From assembly GCF_004216915.1 (NCBI RefSeq), contig NZ_SGXD01000002.1, positions 1 to 64,000 on the forward strand: a stretch of DNA of 64,000 bases. The letters are read 5' to 3'. This stretch comes from Motilibacter rhizosphaerae (GTDB lineage Bacteria > Actinomycetota > Actinomycetes > Motilibacterales > Motilibacteraceae). Both the position numbers and the translations under genes were made by a program. A model generated the notes under the pieces. It was not told the origin of the DNA. It searched no databases and saw only the letters and a list, made by a program, of their open reading frames with translations. Positions 61,916-64,000 of the stretch are shown here, piece by piece (position 1 is the first letter of the stretch; every line of letters begins with the position of its first letter).

Positions 61916-63028
61916 CTACTTGCGTCCTTCCATGAGCGCGGCGAAGCGGTCGAAGAGGTAGTCGGCGTCGTGCGGGCCGCCTGCGGCTTCGGGGTGGTAC
62001 TGCACGGAGAAGGCCGGCACCTCGTCGCAGGAGAGCCCCTCGACCACGCCGTCGTTGAGGCCGACGTGGCTGACGCGCGCACGGCCGAAGGGCGTGTCGA
62101 CCGCGGAGCCGTCGGTCGGCGCCTCGACCGCGAAGCCGTGGTTGTGCGCCGTCACCTCGACCTTGCCGGTCGCGAAGTCCTTGACGGGCTGGTTGATCCC
62201 GCGGTGGCCGTAGCGCAGCTTGTAGGTCCCGAGACCGAGCGCGCGGCCGAGGATCTGGTTGCCGAAGCAGATGCCGAAGGTCGGCAGCTCGCGCTCCAGC
62301 GCCGCGCGCACCAGCTCGACCGGGCCGTCGGTGGTCGCCGGGTCACCCGGGCCGTTGCTGACGAACAGCCCGTCCGGCGCGACGGCCAGGACGTCCTCGA
62401 TGGTCGACGTGGCCGGCAGGACGTGGGTCTCGATGCCGCGACGCGCCATGCGCTGGGGCGTCGCGCGCTTGAGCCCGAGGTCGAGGCAGGCGACGCGCAG
62501 CCGCGGCTCGCCGAGGGCCGGCACGACGTACGCCTCGGGCGTGGTGACCTCGTGCGCGAGGTCGGCGCCCACCATCTCCGGGCTCGCGAGGACCCGCTGC
62601 AGCAGCGCGTCCGGGTCGCGCTCGACCGAGGAGACGCCGACGCGCATCGCGCCGCGCTCGCGCAGGTGCCGCGTCAGCGCGCGGGTGTCGATGCCGGCGA
62701 TGCCGACGACGCCCTGCGCCGCGAGCTCCGCGTCGAGGGTGCGCCGCGAGCGCCAGTTCGACGGGCGCGGCGAGGGGTCGCGGACGACGTAGCCCGCGAC
62801 CCAGATCCGCCCGGACTCGGGGTCCTCGTCGTTGACGCCGGTGTTGCCCACGTGCGGCGCGGTCATGACCACGACCTGCCGGTGGTACGACGGGTCGGTC
62901 AGCGTCTCCTGGTAGCCGGTCATGCCGGTGGAGAAGACGGCCTCGCCGAACGTCTCGCCCTCCGCGCCGAACCCGACCCCGCGGAAGCTCCGGCCGTCCT
63001 CGAGGACGAGCAGCGCCGGCGGCCTCAT
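61916..63028 (-). CDS. carA: Carbamoyl-phosphate synthase small subunit
   Basis: CarA (370 residues) is the glutamine amidotransferase subunit. N-terminal domain [20 protein letters not shown]; class I glutaminase with the nucleophile in [15 protein letters not shown] near 253 and the His/Glu pair in [12 protein letters not shown] near 345. ATG overlaps the stop of the upstream membrane-protein gene. Confidence 0.98.
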   Translation of the reverse strand: MRPPALLVLEDGRSFRGVGFGAEGETFGEAVFSTGMTGYQETLTDPSYHRQVVVMTAPHVGNTGVNDEDPESGRIWVAGYVVRDPSPRPSNWRSRRTLDAELAAQGVVGIAGIDTRALTRHLRERGAMRVGVSSVERDPDALLQRVLASPEMVGADLAHEVTTPEAYVVPALGEPRLRVACLDLGLKRATPQRMARRGIETHVLPATSTIEDVLAVAPDGLFVSNGPGDPATTDGPVELVRAALERELPTFGICFGNQILGRALGLGTYKLRYGHRGINQPVKDFATGKVEVTAHNHGFAVEAPTDGSAVDTPFGRARVSHVGLNDGVVEGLSCDEVPAFSVQYHPEAAGGPHDADYLFDRFAALMEGRK

Positions 63029-63570
63029 CGCGCCGCTCCCGCGAGCGACTCCACCGCGGCCACGAGGGCGTCGCGGTCAGCAGCCGCACGGGGACGGAAC
63101 CCCGTGTCCAGCAAGCGGTCTCCGTGCTGCCACGTCACCACGACGAGGCCTCCTTCCTCCACGAACTTGCCGGCCATGCCGCGCTCGAGACGCGCACCGC
63201 GGAGCGCGGCGGCCGGGACGAAAAGGTCTGGTGCGCCGACGCGGCTGAACAGCACGCCGGACTCGTGCACGGCGAGGTGCGCGAGGCTGCGCTCCCCCAG
63301 GCCGTGCGCGACGATGCGGTCGAGCCAGTCGCCCGCGGTGGTCGTGACGACGTAGGTCCCCTCGGAGCGCGCACGCTGCGGCCCGCGGGCGACGGCCGGG
63401 GGCACCGCCGCCAGCTCGGGGACGTCGGACTGCCTGCGGGCACGGGCCTTCCAGCCCCGCCACATCAGGAGGTACGCGAGGGCGAGGAGCACGAGCACGA
63501 GCGCGGTCCAGCCGAGCCGCTCGCCGAGGTGCGTCGTGGGCGCCGAGTGCGGCGCGGCGAGCAGCGTCAC
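63025..63570 (-). CDS. Conserved pyr-operon membrane protein
   Basis: A 181-residue protein with one N-terminal membrane helix ([17 protein letters not shown], about 20-37), a basic stretch (KARARRQ) and a cytoplasmic PH-like beta domain ([20 protein letters not shown] ... [16 protein letters not shown]). A gene of this kind lies between pyrC and carA in other actinobacteria (Rv1382 in M. tuberculosis). Function unknown. GTG start overlapping the pyrC stop, so it is part of the operon. Confidence 0.82.
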   Translation of the reverse strand: MTLLAAPHSAPTTHLGERLGWTALVLVLLALAYLLMWRGWKARARRQSDVPELAAVPPAVARGPQRARSEGTYVVTTTAGDWLDRIVAHGLGERSLAHLAVHESGVLFSRVGAPDLFVPAAALRGARLERGMAGKFVEEGGLVVVTWQHGDRLLDTGFRPRAAADRDALVAAVESLAGAAR

Positions 63571-64000
63571 GCGAGCGCCCCGTCGAGGACGGTCGCTCTG
63601 CCGCGCAGGAACGTCGCGACCACCCGCCCGGGGAGCTCGCGCCCGGCGTACGGCGTGTTGCGGCTCTTCGAGGCCAGTGCAGCGGGGTCGACGGTCCAGC
63701 GGGCGGCGGGGTCGACGAGCACGACGTTGGCGGGCTCCCCCACGGAGAGCGGGCGGCCTTGACCGGCGAGCCGGCCGATCCGGGCGGGTGCGACCGAGAG
63801 CCGCTCGGCGACGCCGGCCCAGTCGAGCAGGCCGGTGTCGACCAGAGCGAGCTGCGCGACGGACAGGGCGGTCTCGAGGCCGAGCATGCCGGGCAGCGCG
63901 TGCGCCCACTCGCCCTCCTTGTCCTCCCCCGCGTGCGGCGCGTGGTCGGTGGCGATCGCGTCGATGGTGCCGTCGGCGACGCCCTGCCGCAGCGCCTCGA
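63567..64000 (-). CDS. pyrC: Dihydroorotase (3' part)
   Basis: The C-terminal 144 residues of a class I dihydroorotase; the start lies beyond the right edge. The visible part has the family motif IATDHAPHAGEDK with the catalytic aspartate, then GMLGLETALS, and the C-terminal amidohydrolase pieces NVVLVDP, SKSRNTPYAGRELPG and VVATFLRG. It forms carbamoyl-aspartate/dihydroorotate in pyrimidine synthesis; pyrB is probably next upstream outside the window. Confidence 0.95.
   Translation of the reverse strand, partial: EALRQGVADGTIDAIATDHAPHAGEDKEGEWAHALPGMLGLETALSVAQLALVDTGLLDWAGVAERLSVAPARIGRLAGQGRPLSVGEPANVVLVDPAARWTVDPAALASKSRNTPYAGRELPGRVVATFLRGRATVLDGALA

Overview
The window is about 64 kb of very GC-rich DNA. 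It carries GTG starts on roughly half of its genes, TANNNT-type -10 elements, many leaderless starts and an actinobacterial gene order, so the source is an actinobacterium. The genus cannot be read from the sequence; something near the Kineosporiales/Motilibacter/Frankia part of the phylum would fit. Almost everything is conserved core chromosome. No insertion sequence, phage, CRISPR array, integrase or complete tRNA was seen.

Layout. (1) 1-410: left edge at the first nucleotides of a 16S rRNA gene transcribed leftwards, with its leader and two stacked promoters. (2) 470-9568, minus strand: tyrS, a 3-methyladenine glycosylase and the arginine cluster argC-J-B-D-F-R-H, almost all joined by 1-4 base stop/start overlaps, with an ArgR-like operator at argC. 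(3) 9674-16419: a divergent GGDEF/EAL protein, then pheT, pheS and an orphan PAS-histidine kinase. (4) 16438-21662: cyclase-family protein, ZTP riboswitch plus glyA, an ABC exporter and a TrmH-type methyltransferase. (5) 21681-26909: rplT-rpmI-infC (IF3 probably starts at AUC), the divergent DUF1844 gene with 24-bp repeats, tautomerase-like, SseB, a small P-loop kinase, a PH-domain protein and hisG. (6) 27034-38440: an accessory block with an aminotransferase, a Tat-exported DUF1800/DUF1501 pair, the PTS-type dihydroxyacetone kinase dhaK-L-M, an orphan alpha/beta hydrolase and psuK-psuG. It separates hisG from hisE. (7) 38448-42361: hisE-ribH-ribBA-ribE-ribD behind an FMN riboswitch. (8) 42535-46148: VOC protein, DrrAB-like ABC transporter, XRE-cupin regulator and EamA transporter with a palindromic operator. 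(9) 46132-53360, minus: rpe, rsmB, fmt, def, an actinobacterial PriA with a degenerate ATPase, and metK. (10) 53444-64000, minus: coaBC, rpoZ, gmk, mihF, pyrF, pyrD, pyrK, carB, carA, a membrane protein and the 3' part of pyrC.

The genes mostly serve translation (rRNA, tRNA charging, ribosomal proteins, IF3, formyl-Met handling, rRNA methylation) and the synthesis of arginine, pyrimidine, histidine, riboflavin, CoA, SAM and one-carbon units. Control is visible as two riboswitches (ZTP, FMN), an ArgR-type operator, an XRE-cupin operator and a recurrent TAGACT -10 box 6-7 bases before the start codon.

No clearly new multi-gene system was found. The best leads are the Tat-exported DUF1800/DUF1501 pair in the block that splits hisE from hisG, the complete EIIA-HPr-EI fusion DhaM, the divergent XRE-cupin/EamA operator, the inverted repeats between infC and the DUF1844 gene, and the altered metal site of the cyclase-family protein.
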